From NCBI RefSeq assembly GCF_007992215.1, contig NZ_BJZV01000006.1:151232-215231 (forward strand): DNA of 64,000 bases, written 5' to 3'. Positions 51,859-60,238 of this stretch are shown piece by piece; position 1 is the stretch's first letter; each line of letters starts with the position of its first letter. A program made the position numbers and the translations under genes. Source of the stretch: Methylobacterium gnaphalii (lineage in GTDB: Bacteria; Pseudomonadota; Alphaproteobacteria; Rhizobiales; Beijerinckiaceae). The notes beneath the pieces are model-generated. The model was given only the letters and a program-made list of their open reading frames with translations. It searched no databases and was not told the origin of the DNA.

Positions 51859-51873
51859 TTTGCGCTGCGCAAA
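51859..51873. promoter_or_regulatory. Operator-like palindrome upstream of hppA
   Basis: TTTGCGC-T-GCGCAAA is a perfect 15-bp palindrome with a single centre base. One half-site, GCGCAAA, recurs at 51824-51830. The position is 160 bp upstream of the hppA start in the AT-rich region. Confidence 0.35.
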
Positions 51874-51895
51874 TCGCCAAAAACATTGATATAAA

Positions 51896-52138
51896 ATGTA
51901 TTCAATTGTGCATCGCATCATAGACGTTCGCGACTGCGAATGTTGGTGTGGGTCTTGTTATCATTCAAGGATTTCAGGGCTTACAGATAAGCTTACATAT
52001 GCACTGACCTGCTTTGATCGGGTGGTTGATATCGTCGACGAGCAGACTGGTCTTGGCTTAGACAAAAATACCTGGAAGGCAGAAGGACGTACGATCTCGA
52101 CACCCCCTCCCAGCTTCATTGCTGGCTGGCATGCATAA
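51896..52138 (+). CDS. Doubtful small Cys-rich protein
   Basis: The 80-residue frame starts MYSIVHRIIDVRD and carries the cluster CECWCGSCYH (14-23). Base composition is unlike that of its neighbours. There is no good ribosome-binding site before the ATG. It may be a chance frame or a foreign remnant. Confidence 0.2.
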   Translation: MYSIVHRIIDVRDCECWCGSCYHSRISGLTDKLTYALTCFDRVVDIVDEQTGLGLDKNTWKAEGRTISTPPPSFIAGWHA

Positions 52139-52613
52139 TATTTCCTAATGGCCGGCCACAGGCAGGTTGCGACACGAGGCGATCTTCCGCGTGCTCAGCG
52201 ATCTGGCGCGGGTCCATGCGCAAGGTGACCCTGGCGGATCAACCGCGCGCGTTCTTCAATGCGGGTCTCGCGGTGAATGTCGGCGGCGCGCTGATCGCTT
52301 CGCAGGCGTCAGCACCGGGCATGACCGCGTGTGGCTCAAGATCGAGCCTGCTGACCGGCGTAGGCTTCGCCCCGCAGCCGCATCCCACCTACCTCACCTC
52401 AGCATCGGCAAGGCGGTCATTCGCGCGCTGGCACGGAGCATCTGTGAACCCTTCAGGCGCGCGACATTCACGTCGCGACGCTTACGGGTCTTCATCGCGG
52501 CTTCAGAGGATGCCGATGCGGTTGCGGCGCATTTCCGGTGGCGCCACGCCCAACCGGCCGGAGCCTGGAAGGTTGCGGTGCTCTATAGCCCAGGGTCCGA
52601 GGGTGGACCGGCT

Positions 52614-52970
52614 TCAGTGCAACTGCGCGCGCAGGGCGGGCGCCAGGATCTGCTCGTTGACCCGATGGCGCCGGCCGAGCCCTCCCTCGGAGGTGCCGTC
52701 ATTGTAGTAGTCGGTGCCTGTCAGGCCGAAGCCGCCGCCATTCATCACATGCGGCACGGGCACGGCGTTGACGATGCGCTCGCCGGGGGCGGGGACGACC
52801 GCACTGAGGGGGCGCCCGATGAATTGCCCGCGACCGGCGTCCATCTCCAGCACGACCGGGCCAGCCGCAGCAGCACGGTTCGCACGATCGACGAGGCTCT
52901 CTGCCCGGACTGGGCTCGCGAGCGACAGGCCGATCAGGGCAGCGGCGGCGAAGAGGCTGGGATGCGACAC
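52614..52970 (-). CDS. Secreted hypothetical protein
   Basis: The 118-residue protein has a signal peptide (SHPSLFAAAALIGLSLASPV, cleavage after RAES-region) when started at GTG 52970. The mature part contains GQFIGRPLSAVVPAPGERI and HVMNGGGFGLTGTDYYNDG, no Cys, and looks like a small periplasmic or surface protein. A longer frame to 53033 would hide the signal. No family recognised. It is downstream of a small lipoprotein gene on the same strand. Confidence 0.5.
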   Translation of the reverse strand: MSHPSLFAAAALIGLSLASPVRAESLVDRANRAAAAGPVVLEMDAGRGQFIGRPLSAVVPAPGERIVNAVPVPHVMNGGGFGLTGTDYYNDGTSEGGLGRRHRVNEQILAPALRAQLH

Positions 52971-53056
52971 GGGCTCAGGTCTCCGGCAGGCTGCGTTCGA
53001 GTTCGAAGGCAGAAACGCTCGCTGCGTGTACACGCTGCAAGCTCCATCCTACCTAA

Positions 53057-53272
53057 TTAGCCCCGCGAGTGCAGGACCGTCGGCGCCTCGCGGTAGAGGG
53101 GGGCGCAGTTTGACATGGCGGCGTTCAGTGGCAGCCGCGCCGTGCCGCAATCATAGGCCTCGGCAGGCGAGGGCGGCGGCACCGGATCGCGCGCAACGAT
53201 CGGGTGCGGCGCGCAGGCCGTGACGGCGGCGCCCGCGAGTACCAGGGCAACGGTCTGCATCAACCGACGCAT
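53057..53272 (-). CDS. Small lipoprotein, function unknown
   Basis: The 71-residue protein has a lipoprotein signal (MRRLMQTVALVLAGAAVTAC): basic n-region, hydrophobic core and lipobox VTAC. The mature part is Pro-rich at first (PVPPPSPAEAYDCG) with two further Cys. ATG 53272 is chosen because it places the lipobox properly. It sits 162 bp downstream of the tetR gene on the same strand. Confidence 0.6.
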   Translation of the reverse strand: MRRLMQTVALVLAGAAVTACAPHPIVARDPVPPPSPAEAYDCGTARLPLNAAMSNCAPLYREAPTVLHSRG

Positions 53273-53434
53273 AAAGACCTCGGGACAACGGAGTCGGATC
53301 ACCCGGCACGGAGCCGGACACTGACAGAAGCCTGAACCCTGAGGGGCCGGGCAGCAGGTGGCAAGCCACGGCGAAGCTGAAGCTTCGGTTTGCCGGGCGA
53401 TGTCGCCCGACGGCCACATCGCCGTGACACAGCA

Positions 53435-54088
53435 TCACGCGGCGTAGCCTGCCAGGAAAACCCGCACGGCCTCGGCGATTTGGTGTCGCATCTTCTCCTC
53501 CGTCGGAGGCTCGCCGGCGGCGAAAAGCAGCCGTGTGAGCAGGCCGGCCTGACAGAGATGCAGGAAATGCTTCGCGGCGAGTTCAGTGTCGGTTGCCCGT
53601 AACCGCCCAGCTGCGACCTGCGCGTCGAGATAGGCCGTGAGTCGGTCGATTCCGCAGGCCGGACCCGCCTCGTAGAACGATCGGCCGAGATGCGGAAACT
53701 TCTCGGTGGCACCGATGACCATGCGAATGGCCGAGACATGACTCGGCTTCGACATCTCGGTTAGGTAGGTGAGACCGAGCTGGGTCAAAACGCTACCGAC
53801 GTCCTCGGATGTCTCGGAGCCGAGCTTGAACAGGGCCTCGGCCAGCCAGCGCTTCTCCTCGGTGGTGAGCACCTCGAACAGTGCGTCCTTGCTGTCGAAA
53901 TAGACGTAGAGCGTTCCCTTCGAGACGCCGGCCGCCTTCGCAATTTCACCCATGCTCGCACCATCGAAGCCGGCAGCCAGGAAGACCTCGCGCGCACCAT
54001 CGAGAATCTGACGACGCTTGTCTGTATCGGCCGGTGGCGAGCCCGGCTGCGTCTTCGGATTCGCGAGAGTGGTCGCCGAGGTGGTCAT
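53435..54088 (-). CDS. TetR family transcriptional repressor of the emrAB operon
   Basis: The 217-residue product has an N-terminal TetR HTH (DKRRQILDGAREVFLAAGFD, then MGEIAKAAGVSKGTLYVYF, about 23-65) and a helical ligand domain. ATG 54088 is preferred over a TTG at 54097. It is divergent from the emrA-like gene, and two identical palindromes lie between them, one about 20 bp before each start codon. It probably represses both genes and is released by an exported compound. Confidence 0.9.
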   Translation of the reverse strand: MTTSATTLANPKTQPGSPPADTDKRRQILDGAREVFLAAGFDGASMGEIAKAAGVSKGTLYVYFDSKDALFEVLTTEEKRWLAEALFKLGSETSEDVGSVLTQLGLTYLTEMSKPSHVSAIRMVIGATEKFPHLGRSFYEAGPACGIDRLTAYLDAQVAAGRLRATDTELAAKHFLHLCQAGLLTRLLFAAGEPPTEEKMRHQIAEAVRVFLAGYAA

Positions 54089-54108
54089 TTCACCCAACCC
54101 AATACCAT

Positions 54109-54127
54109 TGACCGAACGGTTCGGTCA
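54109..54127. promoter_or_regulatory. TetR operator copy 1 (proximal to tetR)
   Basis: TGACCGAACGGTTCGGTCA: 9-bp perfect arms around a single centre base. It is identical to the copy at 54176-54194. It ends 20 bp before the tetR ATG. Confidence 0.75.
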
Positions 54128-54175
54128 TTATATTTATGAGCGCGGGGCAGTCGCACGTCAACCTGTTCCGCATGT

Positions 54176-54194
54176 TGACCGAACGGTTCGGTCA
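54176..54194. promoter_or_regulatory. TetR operator copy 2 (proximal to emrA)
   Basis: Identical to copy 1; centres are 67 bp apart. It ends 19 bp before the chosen emrA ATG. Its position makes an earlier emrA start (54136) unlikely, since the operator would lie inside the coding sequence. Confidence 0.75.
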
Positions 54195-54213
54195 AGATCA
54201 GTTGGAGCCTGCG

Positions 54214-55443
54214 ATGGCCCTTCGCGAAGACACCGCTCGCCGAGACGAAACCTTGGCCGCCTCCGCAGATGAATTCGCGTCGCCGATGACGGCTGACGCC
54301 AAACAGCCGCCGTCCGTTTCAGCATCGACCCTGCCCGTGACCTCGCCCGCTATCGAGCAACCTCCTGCGAAGCCGCGCAAATCCCGCAAGAAGCTGGTGC
54401 TGCTGGCGATCCTGGCCGCCATGCTCGGTGGAGGTGGCTACGAAGGCTGGCAGTGGTGGACGTTTGGACGTTTCTTCGTCTCGACGGACGATGCCTATGT
54501 GCAGGCCGATATCTCGGTGCTCGCCGCCAAGGTCTCCGGCTATCTCGACGCCGCGCCGATCGTGAACGGCCAGTCCGTCAAGAAGGGGGATGTGATCGCT
54601 CGTCTCGACGACGGCGACTACCGCCTCGCCCTGCAGGCGGCCAAGGACAAACTCGCCACGCAAGAGAGCACGATCGCGCGCATCGGCCGGCAGATCGACG
54701 CCGCACAGGCGCAGGTTGCGCAGAGCGTCGCGCAGGTCGAGGCCTCCAAGGCCGATGCCGTGCGCGCGGCCGCGGATTATCTGCGCTCGACCCAGATGCA
54801 GTCCGACTACGTCGCCAAGTCCAAGCTCGACCAGACCAAGGCCGACCGCGACCGGACCGATGCCGCCGTGAAGGGCGCGCAGGCCGCTGTGATCGCCGCC
54901 AAGGCCAATGTCGACGTGCTGAGCGCCCAGAAGCGTGAGGCCGAAAGCCTCGCCGGCGAGCTGCGCACCGCAGTCGACCGCGCTCAGCGAGATCTCGACT
55001 TCACCGTCATTCGCGCACCTTTCGACGGCGTCGTCGGCAACAAGGCCGTGGAGGCAGGCGCCTATGTCCAGCCAGGCTCGCGCGTCGCGGCGCTCGTGCC
55101 GCTGCAGAGCGTGCGCGTCGATGCGAACTTCAAGGAGACGCAGCTCGCGCATATGAAGCCGGGTCAGCCGGTGACGATCAGCGTCGACGCCTTCCCCGAC
55201 CGCAAGATCACGGGCGAGGTCGAATCATTCTCGCCGGCCTCGGGCACGCTGTTCAGCCTGCTGCCCACCGACAACGCCACCGGCAACTTCACCAAGATCG
55301 TCCAGCGCCTGCCCGTGCGCATCCGCGTGCCGGCCGACGTGGCCCGCGAGGGCCTCCTGCGGCCGGGTCTGTCGGTCGTCGTGAAGGTCGATACCCGCGG
55401 GCCGGATGACACCGCGCCCGTTCGCACTGCTCACGCCGAGTAA
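54214..55443 (+). CDS. emrA: HlyD/EmrA family membrane fusion protein
   Basis: The 409-residue periplasmic adaptor has one membrane helix (KKLVLLAILAAML, about 66-80) after a disordered N-terminus, a barrel-sandwich/lipoyl domain split around a long coiled coil (Ala/Gln/Lys-rich, about 150-265), then a beta-barrel domain with FTVIRAPFDGVVG and RVDANFKETQLAHMKPGQPV. It couples the EmrB pump to an outer-membrane channel. The start at 54214 has GGAG seven to ten bases upstream and leaves the operator outside the gene. emrB follows after 5 bp. Confidence 0.9.
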   Translation: MALREDTARRDETLAASADEFASPMTADAKQPPSVSASTLPVTSPAIEQPPAKPRKSRKKLVLLAILAAMLGGGGYEGWQWWTFGRFFVSTDDAYVQADISVLAAKVSGYLDAAPIVNGQSVKKGDVIARLDDGDYRLALQAAKDKLATQESTIARIGRQIDAAQAQVAQSVAQVEASKADAVRAAADYLRSTQMQSDYVAKSKLDQTKADRDRTDAAVKGAQAAVIAAKANVDVLSAQKREAESLAGELRTAVDRAQRDLDFTVIRAPFDGVVGNKAVEAGAYVQPGSRVAALVPLQSVRVDANFKETQLAHMKPGQPVTISVDAFPDRKITGEVESFSPASGTLFSLLPTDNATGNFTKIVQRLPVRIRVPADVAREGLLRPGLSVVVKVDTRGPDDTAPVRTAHAE

Positions 55444-55448
55444 GCGCC

Positions 55449-57029
55449 ATGGCCGCCTCGGCCGCGCTTGCCCCCTCCGCCGCCGCGCCGGCTGACCCGC
55501 CCATCGACCGCCGCCGCATGGTGGCCTTCCTGTGCATGGTGTTCGGGATGTTCATGGCGATCCTGGACATCCAGATCGTCTCGGCTTCGCTCAATGAGAT
55601 CCAGGCGGGGCTGGCTGCCTCCGGCGATGAGATCCCCTGGGTCCAGACCAGTTATCTGATTGCCGAAGTCATCTCGATCCCGCTCTCGGGCACGCTCTCG
55701 CGCGTGCTCTCGACACGCTGGATGTTCGTCATCTCGGCCGCCGGCTTCACGCTGATGAGCCTGATGTGCTCCACCGCGACTTCGATCAACGAGATGATCG
55801 TCTGGCGCGCGCTGCAGGGCTTCATCGGCGGCGGTATGATCCCGACGGTCTTCGCCTCCGCTTTCACGATCTTCCCACCGTCGAAGCGCGGCATCGTTTC
55901 CCCGATGATCGGCCTCGTCGCGACGCTGGCGCCGACGATCGGCCCGACGGTGGGCGGTTACCTCACCGACCTGTTCTCCTGGCACTGGCTGTTCCTGATC
56001 AACATCGTGCCGGGCATCTTCGTGACGGTGACGACCTGGCTGCTCGTCGATTTCGACGAGCCGAATCTCGGCCTGCTCGACAATTTCGACTGGTCGGGGC
56101 TCGTCCTTATGGCAGGCTTCCTCGGCTGCCTCGAATACGTGCTCGAGGAGGGGCCGAACCACGATTGGCTGCAGGACGAGGCGGTCTTCGCCTGCGCCGT
56201 CGTCTGCGGCGTTTCGGCCGTCGCTTTCTTCGCTCGGGTCTTCACCGCGCGGCAGCCGATCGTCGATCTGCGCGCCTTCTCGGACCGCAACTTCGCGACC
56301 GGTTGCGTCGCGAGCTTCGTTCTCGGCATCGGTCTCTATGGGCTGACCTACCTGTATCCGGTCTATCTCGCGCGCGTGCGCGGCTACTCGGCCCTGCAGA
56401 TCGGCGAGACGATGTTCGTCTCGGGGCTGTGCATGTTCGCCACCGCGCCGATCGCCGGCCGGCTGATGGGCAAGCTCGACCCGCGGGTGATGATGGCGCT
56501 CGGCTTCTCGGGCTTCGCGCTCGGCACCTGGATCGTCACCGGGCTGACCAAGGACTGGGACTTCTGGGAGCTGCTCTGGCCGCAGGTGCTGCGCGGCTGC
56601 TCGCTCATGCTGTGTATGATCCCAATCAACAACGTGGCACTGGGCACGCTGCCGCCCGAGCGCATGAAGAACGCCTCGGGCCTGTTCAATCTCACGCGCA
56701 ATCTCGGCGGTGCGGTCGGCCTCGCCCTGATCAACACGGTGCTCAACGACCGCTGGGACCTTCACCTCGCCCGGCTGCACGAGCGGGTGACCTGGGCCAA
56801 CAACGCTGCCATGGAGCGGATGAACTCGCTCAAGCAGGGCTTCTCGAGTTTTGGCAGCGCCGCGGATGCAATGGCGCTCTCGTCGATGAACGCGCAGGTC
56901 CGCATCCAGGGCATCGTGATGGCCTTCGAGGACGTCTTCCTCGTCCTCACGGTGCTCTTTCTGGCGATGACCTGCGCCACCTTCCTGATCCGCCGGCCGC
57001 GCGCTGGAGCAGGCGCAGGCGGTCACTGA
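55449..57029 (+). CDS. emrB: DHA2 family multidrug efflux MFS permease, EmrB type
   Basis: The 526-residue permease has 14 predicted membrane helices. Drug:H+ antiporter-2 features include MVFGMFMAILDIQIVSASLN (helix 1, motif D1), GTLSRVLSTRWMF (motif A region), WRALQGFIGGGMIPTVFASA and GPTVGGYLTDLFSWHWLFLI (motif C). With EmrA it exports hydrophobic compounds driven by the proton gradient. Co-transcribed with emrA under the TetR gene next door. Confidence 0.93.
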   Translation: MAASAALAPSAAAPADPPIDRRRMVAFLCMVFGMFMAILDIQIVSASLNEIQAGLAASGDEIPWVQTSYLIAEVISIPLSGTLSRVLSTRWMFVISAAGFTLMSLMCSTATSINEMIVWRALQGFIGGGMIPTVFASAFTIFPPSKRGIVSPMIGLVATLAPTIGPTVGGYLTDLFSWHWLFLINIVPGIFVTVTTWLLVDFDEPNLGLLDNFDWSGLVLMAGFLGCLEYVLEEGPNHDWLQDEAVFACAVVCGVSAVAFFARVFTARQPIVDLRAFSDRNFATGCVASFVLGIGLYGLTYLYPVYLARVRGYSALQIGETMFVSGLCMFATAPIAGRLMGKLDPRVMMALGFSGFALGTWIVTGLTKDWDFWELLWPQVLRGCSLMLCMIPINNVALGTLPPERMKNASGLFNLTRNLGGAVGLALINTVLNDRWDLHLARLHERVTWANNAAMERMNSLKQGFSSFGSAADAMALSSMNAQVRIQGIVMAFEDVFLVLTVLFLAMTCATFLIRRPRAGAGAGGH

Positions 57030-57315
57030 CGGACACGCCTATGCGGGCCGCGATGGTAAGCGGCCCCCAGAGGGTGTTGGGCTCCAGAACGAGGGTCTGG
57101 GCGAGCATCGCCAGATCCGCCTTGCCCGTCAGCGCCTTGGCACTGAGTTCCGGCTCCTGCTGCATCGGCTCGAGCATGCTGAGGAGCGCGGCCATTGCTC
57201 CATCGTGTGGAGACATTTCAGCGAGCGCACACCGCGTTCCGACCACTGCCCCGGCTGGAAGACCATGACTGAACCGCATGGCAGGGCAGCGAGGTAGCCT
57301 ATCCGTCGTAACCAT
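56947..57315 (-). CDS. Doubtful small hypothetical protein, antisense end overlapping emrB
   Basis: The 122-residue frame has no recognised domain. The middle (MSPHDGAMAALLSMLEPMQQ) looks protein-like, but the last 28 codons lie antisense to the emrB 3' end. It occupies an otherwise empty gap. Chance high-GC frame is the main alternative. Confidence 0.25.
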   Translation of the reverse strand: MVTTDRLPRCPAMRFSHGLPAGAVVGTRCALAEMSPHDGAMAALLSMLEPMQQEPELSAKALTGKADLAMLAQTLVLEPNTLWGPLTIAARIGVSVSDRLRLLQRAAGGSGRWRRSSPERAP

Positions 57316-57378
57316 TGCACGGACCGGCCGAAGGGTATGGAGTCGACGCGAATGAGGTCGGCGACTCGGAGTTTCCCT
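57030..57378. other. Region between emrB and the alpha/beta hydrolase
   Basis: About 350 bp with only one doubtful minus-strand frame. No terminator for emrB or clear promoter for the hydrolase was recognised. Confidence 0.4.
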
Positions 57379-58146
57379 ATGGATCGTCGCTTGTTTCTCG
57401 GACTGACCGCAGCCGCCGGTGCAGTCGGCTCCCTCGGACTAAGTCCGGCCCGCGCGGCTACGCCAGATGGCGCGCGAAACGTCGTGCTGGTCCACGGGCT
57501 CTTCGCGGACGGATCCTGCTGGACCGACGTCATCGCCCGGCTCCAGGGCAATGGGCTCAACGTCACCGCGGTCCAGAACCCGCTGACGACCCTGGAGGAA
57601 TCCGTCGCCGCGGTGCAGCGCGTCCTCGCCCAGCAGGACGGCCCGACCGTGCTGGTCGGCCATTCCTTCGCGGGCATGATCGTCACGGAAGCCGGCATCG
57701 ACCCAAAGGTCTCGGCCCTGGTCTACGTCGCTGCCCGCGCTCCGGATGCCGGCGAGGATTACCCGGCCCTCGCCAAGACTTACCCGACCCCGCCGGCTTC
57801 CGCGGGCATCGTCTTCGACGGCGAATATGGCCGCCTCACCCAAGACGCCTTCCTGCACGACTTTGCGGGCGACGTTCCCGAGGCTCGGGCAAAGGTCCTC
57901 TACGCGGTGCAGGAGCCGTTTCGAAAGAGCCTGCTAGCCGGCAAGACGACCCATGCGGCCTGGCGCTCGAAGCCGAGCTTCTACGCGGTCTCGACGGACG
58001 ACCGGACCATCAACCCCGATCTGCAGCGCTTCATGGCCAAGCGCATGAATGCGACCACCATCGAGGTGAAGGCGAGCCACGTCTCGCTGATCTCGCAGCC
58101 CGACACGATCGCGAACCTGATCCTGAAGGCGTCCGGCCGCCAGTAA
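57379..58146 (+). CDS. Exported alpha/beta hydrolase
   Basis: The 255-residue protein has a Tat-like signal (MDRRLFLGLTAAAGAVGSLG). The core has VVLVHGLFADGSCW (oxyanion region), nucleophile elbow VGHSFAGM, and a C-terminal KASHVSLISQPD with the catalytic His. It resembles EstC/salicylate-esterase-like hydrolases annotated as alpha/beta hydrolases of unknown substrate. The ATG at 57379 is chosen because it starts at the signal peptide. It is convergent with gor. Confidence 0.85.
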   Translation: MDRRLFLGLTAAAGAVGSLGLSPARAATPDGARNVVLVHGLFADGSCWTDVIARLQGNGLNVTAVQNPLTTLEESVAAVQRVLAQQDGPTVLVGHSFAGMIVTEAGIDPKVSALVYVAARAPDAGEDYPALAKTYPTPPASAGIVFDGEYGRLTQDAFLHDFAGDVPEARAKVLYAVQEPFRKSLLAGKTTHAAWRSKPSFYAVSTDDRTINPDLQRFMAKRMNATTIEVKASHVSLISQPDTIANLILKASGRQ

Positions 58147-58181
58147 GGGTCATACGGAGCGGTCTGCTGCGCCGCTCTTTC

Positions 58182-59567
58182 TTATCCCACGCCTACCGGG
58201 TGCTTCGTCACCGCGGGCGTCCGCATCGTCACCAGCTCCTCGCCAGCGGTGGGATGCACGGCGATGGTGCGGTCGAAATCGGCCTTGGTCGCGCCCATCG
58301 TCACCGCGATGCCGACGGCCTGGATGATCTCGCCGGCATCGTGCCCGAGCACGTGCACGCCGACCACGCGGTCGCTGGCCTTGTCGACGAGCACCTTCAT
58401 CAACATGCGCTCGTCGCGACCCGACAGTGTCGCCTTCATTGGGCGGAAGCTGGAGCGATAGACGTCGATGTCACCGAAGCACTGCCGTGCAACGTCCTCG
58501 TTGTGGCCGACCACGCCGATTTCGGGGGTCGAGAACACCGCCGTCGGGATCAGGCGATGGTCGACGCACCAGGGCTTGCCGCCGAACACCGTGTCAGCGA
58601 AGGCGTGACCCTCGCGGATCGCCACCGGCGTGAGCGAGGCGCGGCCGGTGACGTCGCCGACCGCGTAGATCGAGGGCACCGAGGTCTTCGAGAATGCGTC
58701 GACGGGAATCGCGCCATTCGGCTTCGTCGTGATGCCGACCTTCTCTAGGCCAAGGCCGGCGACGTTCGGGCGCCGCCCGGTGGCGCCGAGCACGCAATCG
58801 ACGCTGAGTGTCTCGCCGTCGCTCAGCGTCGCGCGGATCGCATCGCCGTCACGATCCAGGCGTTCGACGGTACGGTTCAGGCGCAGATCCATCCGCTTGG
58901 CGTAGGCCTCGCCGAGCGCGTCGCGGATCTCGTCGTCGAAGCCGCGCAGCAGCCGGTCGCCGCGGTGGAGCAGGGTGGTGCGGCTGCCGAGCCCGGCGAA
59001 GACGCCGGCGAACTCGACCGCGATATACCCGCCGCCGACCACCAGGATGCGCTCGGGCTGGCTTTCCAGTTCGAACACGCCATTCGAGTCGATGCTGAAC
59101 TCGGAGCCGGGGATCGCCGGCTCGTTCGAGGGTGAAGCGCCCACCGCGATCAGGATCTTCTCCGCGCGGATCAGTCGGCCGGAGCTGCCGAGCCTCACCG
59201 TATGTGGGTCCTCGATGGTGGCGCGCTCGGCCACCACCTCGACACCGCTGCCCGCGAGGTTGCGGGTATAGATGCCTTCCAGCCGAGCTACCTCGGCATC
59301 GCGGCGCTGCTTGAGCCTGGCCCAGTCGAAAGTCGGGTGACCGATCTCCCAGCCGAAGCCGGCGGCGTCCTCGAACTCCTCCGTAAAGCGACTGGCATAG
59401 ACCATCAGCTTCTTGGGCACGCAGCCGCGGATCACGCAGGTGCCGCCGAGGCGATACTCTTCAGCCAGCATCACCCGGGCGCCATGACCGGCCGCGATGC
59501 GCGCCGCGCGCACACCGCCCGAGCCGCCGCCGATGACGAAGAGATCGGTGTCGAAGGTCACGCTCAT
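58182..59567 (-). CDS. gor: Glutathione-disulfide reductase
   Basis: Gor reduces GSSG with NADPH. The 461-residue flavoprotein has an N-terminal FAD motif FVIGGGSGGVRAARIAAGHG, redox-active Cys44 and Cys49 in GGTCVIRGCVPKKLM, a second dinucleotide motif VVGGGYIAVEFAG and C-terminal IAVHPTAGEELVTM with the catalytic His-Glu pair. It is the last gene of an rpiA-DUF2059-gor unit. Confidence 0.94.
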   Translation of the reverse strand: MSVTFDTDLFVIGGGSGGVRAARIAAGHGARVMLAEEYRLGGTCVIRGCVPKKLMVYASRFTEEFEDAAGFGWEIGHPTFDWARLKQRRDAEVARLEGIYTRNLAGSGVEVVAERATIEDPHTVRLGSSGRLIRAEKILIAVGASPSNEPAIPGSEFSIDSNGVFELESQPERILVVGGGYIAVEFAGVFAGLGSRTTLLHRGDRLLRGFDDEIRDALGEAYAKRMDLRLNRTVERLDRDGDAIRATLSDGETLSVDCVLGATGRRPNVAGLGLEKVGITTKPNGAIPVDAFSKTSVPSIYAVGDVTGRASLTPVAIREGHAFADTVFGGKPWCVDHRLIPTAVFSTPEIGVVGHNEDVARQCFGDIDVYRSSFRPMKATLSGRDERMLMKVLVDKASDRVVGVHVLGHDAGEIIQAVGIAVTMGATKADFDRTIAVHPTAGEELVTMRTPAVTKHPVGVG

Positions 59568-59597
59568 GCCGATCCGATTCTGCGAGAAAGCTCGGGG

Positions 59598-60191
59598 TTA
59601 CTGGAGTTGGTGTCCGCGCTTACCCATCTCCGCGCGCACGCGGATCATCATGTATTCCGAGACCTCCTGGGTCCAATCCTGCATCGCGCCGACCAGCTCG
59701 TCGAGCACCTGCGGCTGGGTCTCGACGTAGCGCTTGCCCGACGGCGAGCGGAAGAAGGTCACGATGTCCTGCAACTCCGCCTCGTTGAGGCGCCGCGCAT
59801 AGATCTGTGCCGCGACGTTGATCATGCGCTGCTTCTGCAGCTCCATCTCGGGCTCCAGACCCTTGATCACCTCGTCGAGGTCCTTGCTCAGTTCCGGCCG
59901 GGTTACGGAGTTTTTCTTGATCTGTTCGGCCAGCGCCGGGATGATCGAGTCGAACGAGCGCGCAATACCGGAATTGAACATGACCTCGCGCGCCAGCGCG
60001 ATGTGGTTCTGGCTCATCTGCGACTGGCTCTGAGCGGCCGGCGCCGGGGGCGCTGCCGGCTTTTCGCCCGGCTTTGCGGCCGGTGGCTTCGCGGCAGGTT
60101 GCTGGGCGAGGGCGGCCGGCGCGAGCAGCGTGGCGCCGACGAGGGCCGCTCCGATGAGGCGGGCGGCCAGGGCGTCGAGGCGGCGGGACAT
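59598..60191 (-). CDS. DUF2059 secreted protein
   Basis: The 197-residue protein has a signal peptide (SRRLDALAARLIGAALVGAT, cleavage after ALAQ), a Pro/Ala/Lys-rich linker (about 30-55) and a helical DUF2059 domain with LNEAELQDIVTFFRSPSGKR. The function is unknown. It sits between rpiA and gor, an arrangement I recall as common in alphaproteobacteria. ATG 60191 is chosen to place the signal first. Confidence 0.85.
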   Translation of the reverse strand: MSRRLDALAARLIGAALVGATLLAPAALAQQPAAKPPAAKPGEKPAAPPAPAAQSQSQMSQNHIALAREVMFNSGIARSFDSIIPALAEQIKKNSVTRPELSKDLDEVIKGLEPEMELQKQRMINVAAQIYARRLNEAELQDIVTFFRSPSGKRYVETQPQVLDELVGAMQDWTQEVSEYMMIRVRAEMGKRGHQLQ

Positions 60192-60238
60192 GGACAGCGC
60201 TCCGGGGGCTTGTCGGAAATCGGTTCGTTCTAAAGGGG

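Larger units (their letters stand above)
51700..52613. other. Anomalous coding-poor region, AT-rich in its first part
   Basis: About 910 bp between hppA and the next supported gene. 51840-52140 is clearly AT-richer than the rest of the window and holds runs such as AAAAACATTGATATAAAATG. 52140-52613 returns to higher GC, has overlapping frames in two phases but none that reads as a convincing protein, and may be decayed DNA. It must also hold the hppA promoter. Confidence 0.6.

Noticed and set aside
51896..52138. Cys-rich 80-residue frame as a metallothionein-like protein
   Set aside because: The Cys cluster is short and confined to ten residues, there is no ribosome-binding site and the surrounding DNA looks non-coding; kept only as a doubtful frame.
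52167..53060. A 297-codon plus-strand frame near 52.2-53.1 kb, and a second overlapping frame at 52216-52707
   Set aside because: Neither reads like a known protein, they overlap each other and the better-supported minus-strand secreted protein, and neither shows a ribosome-binding site.
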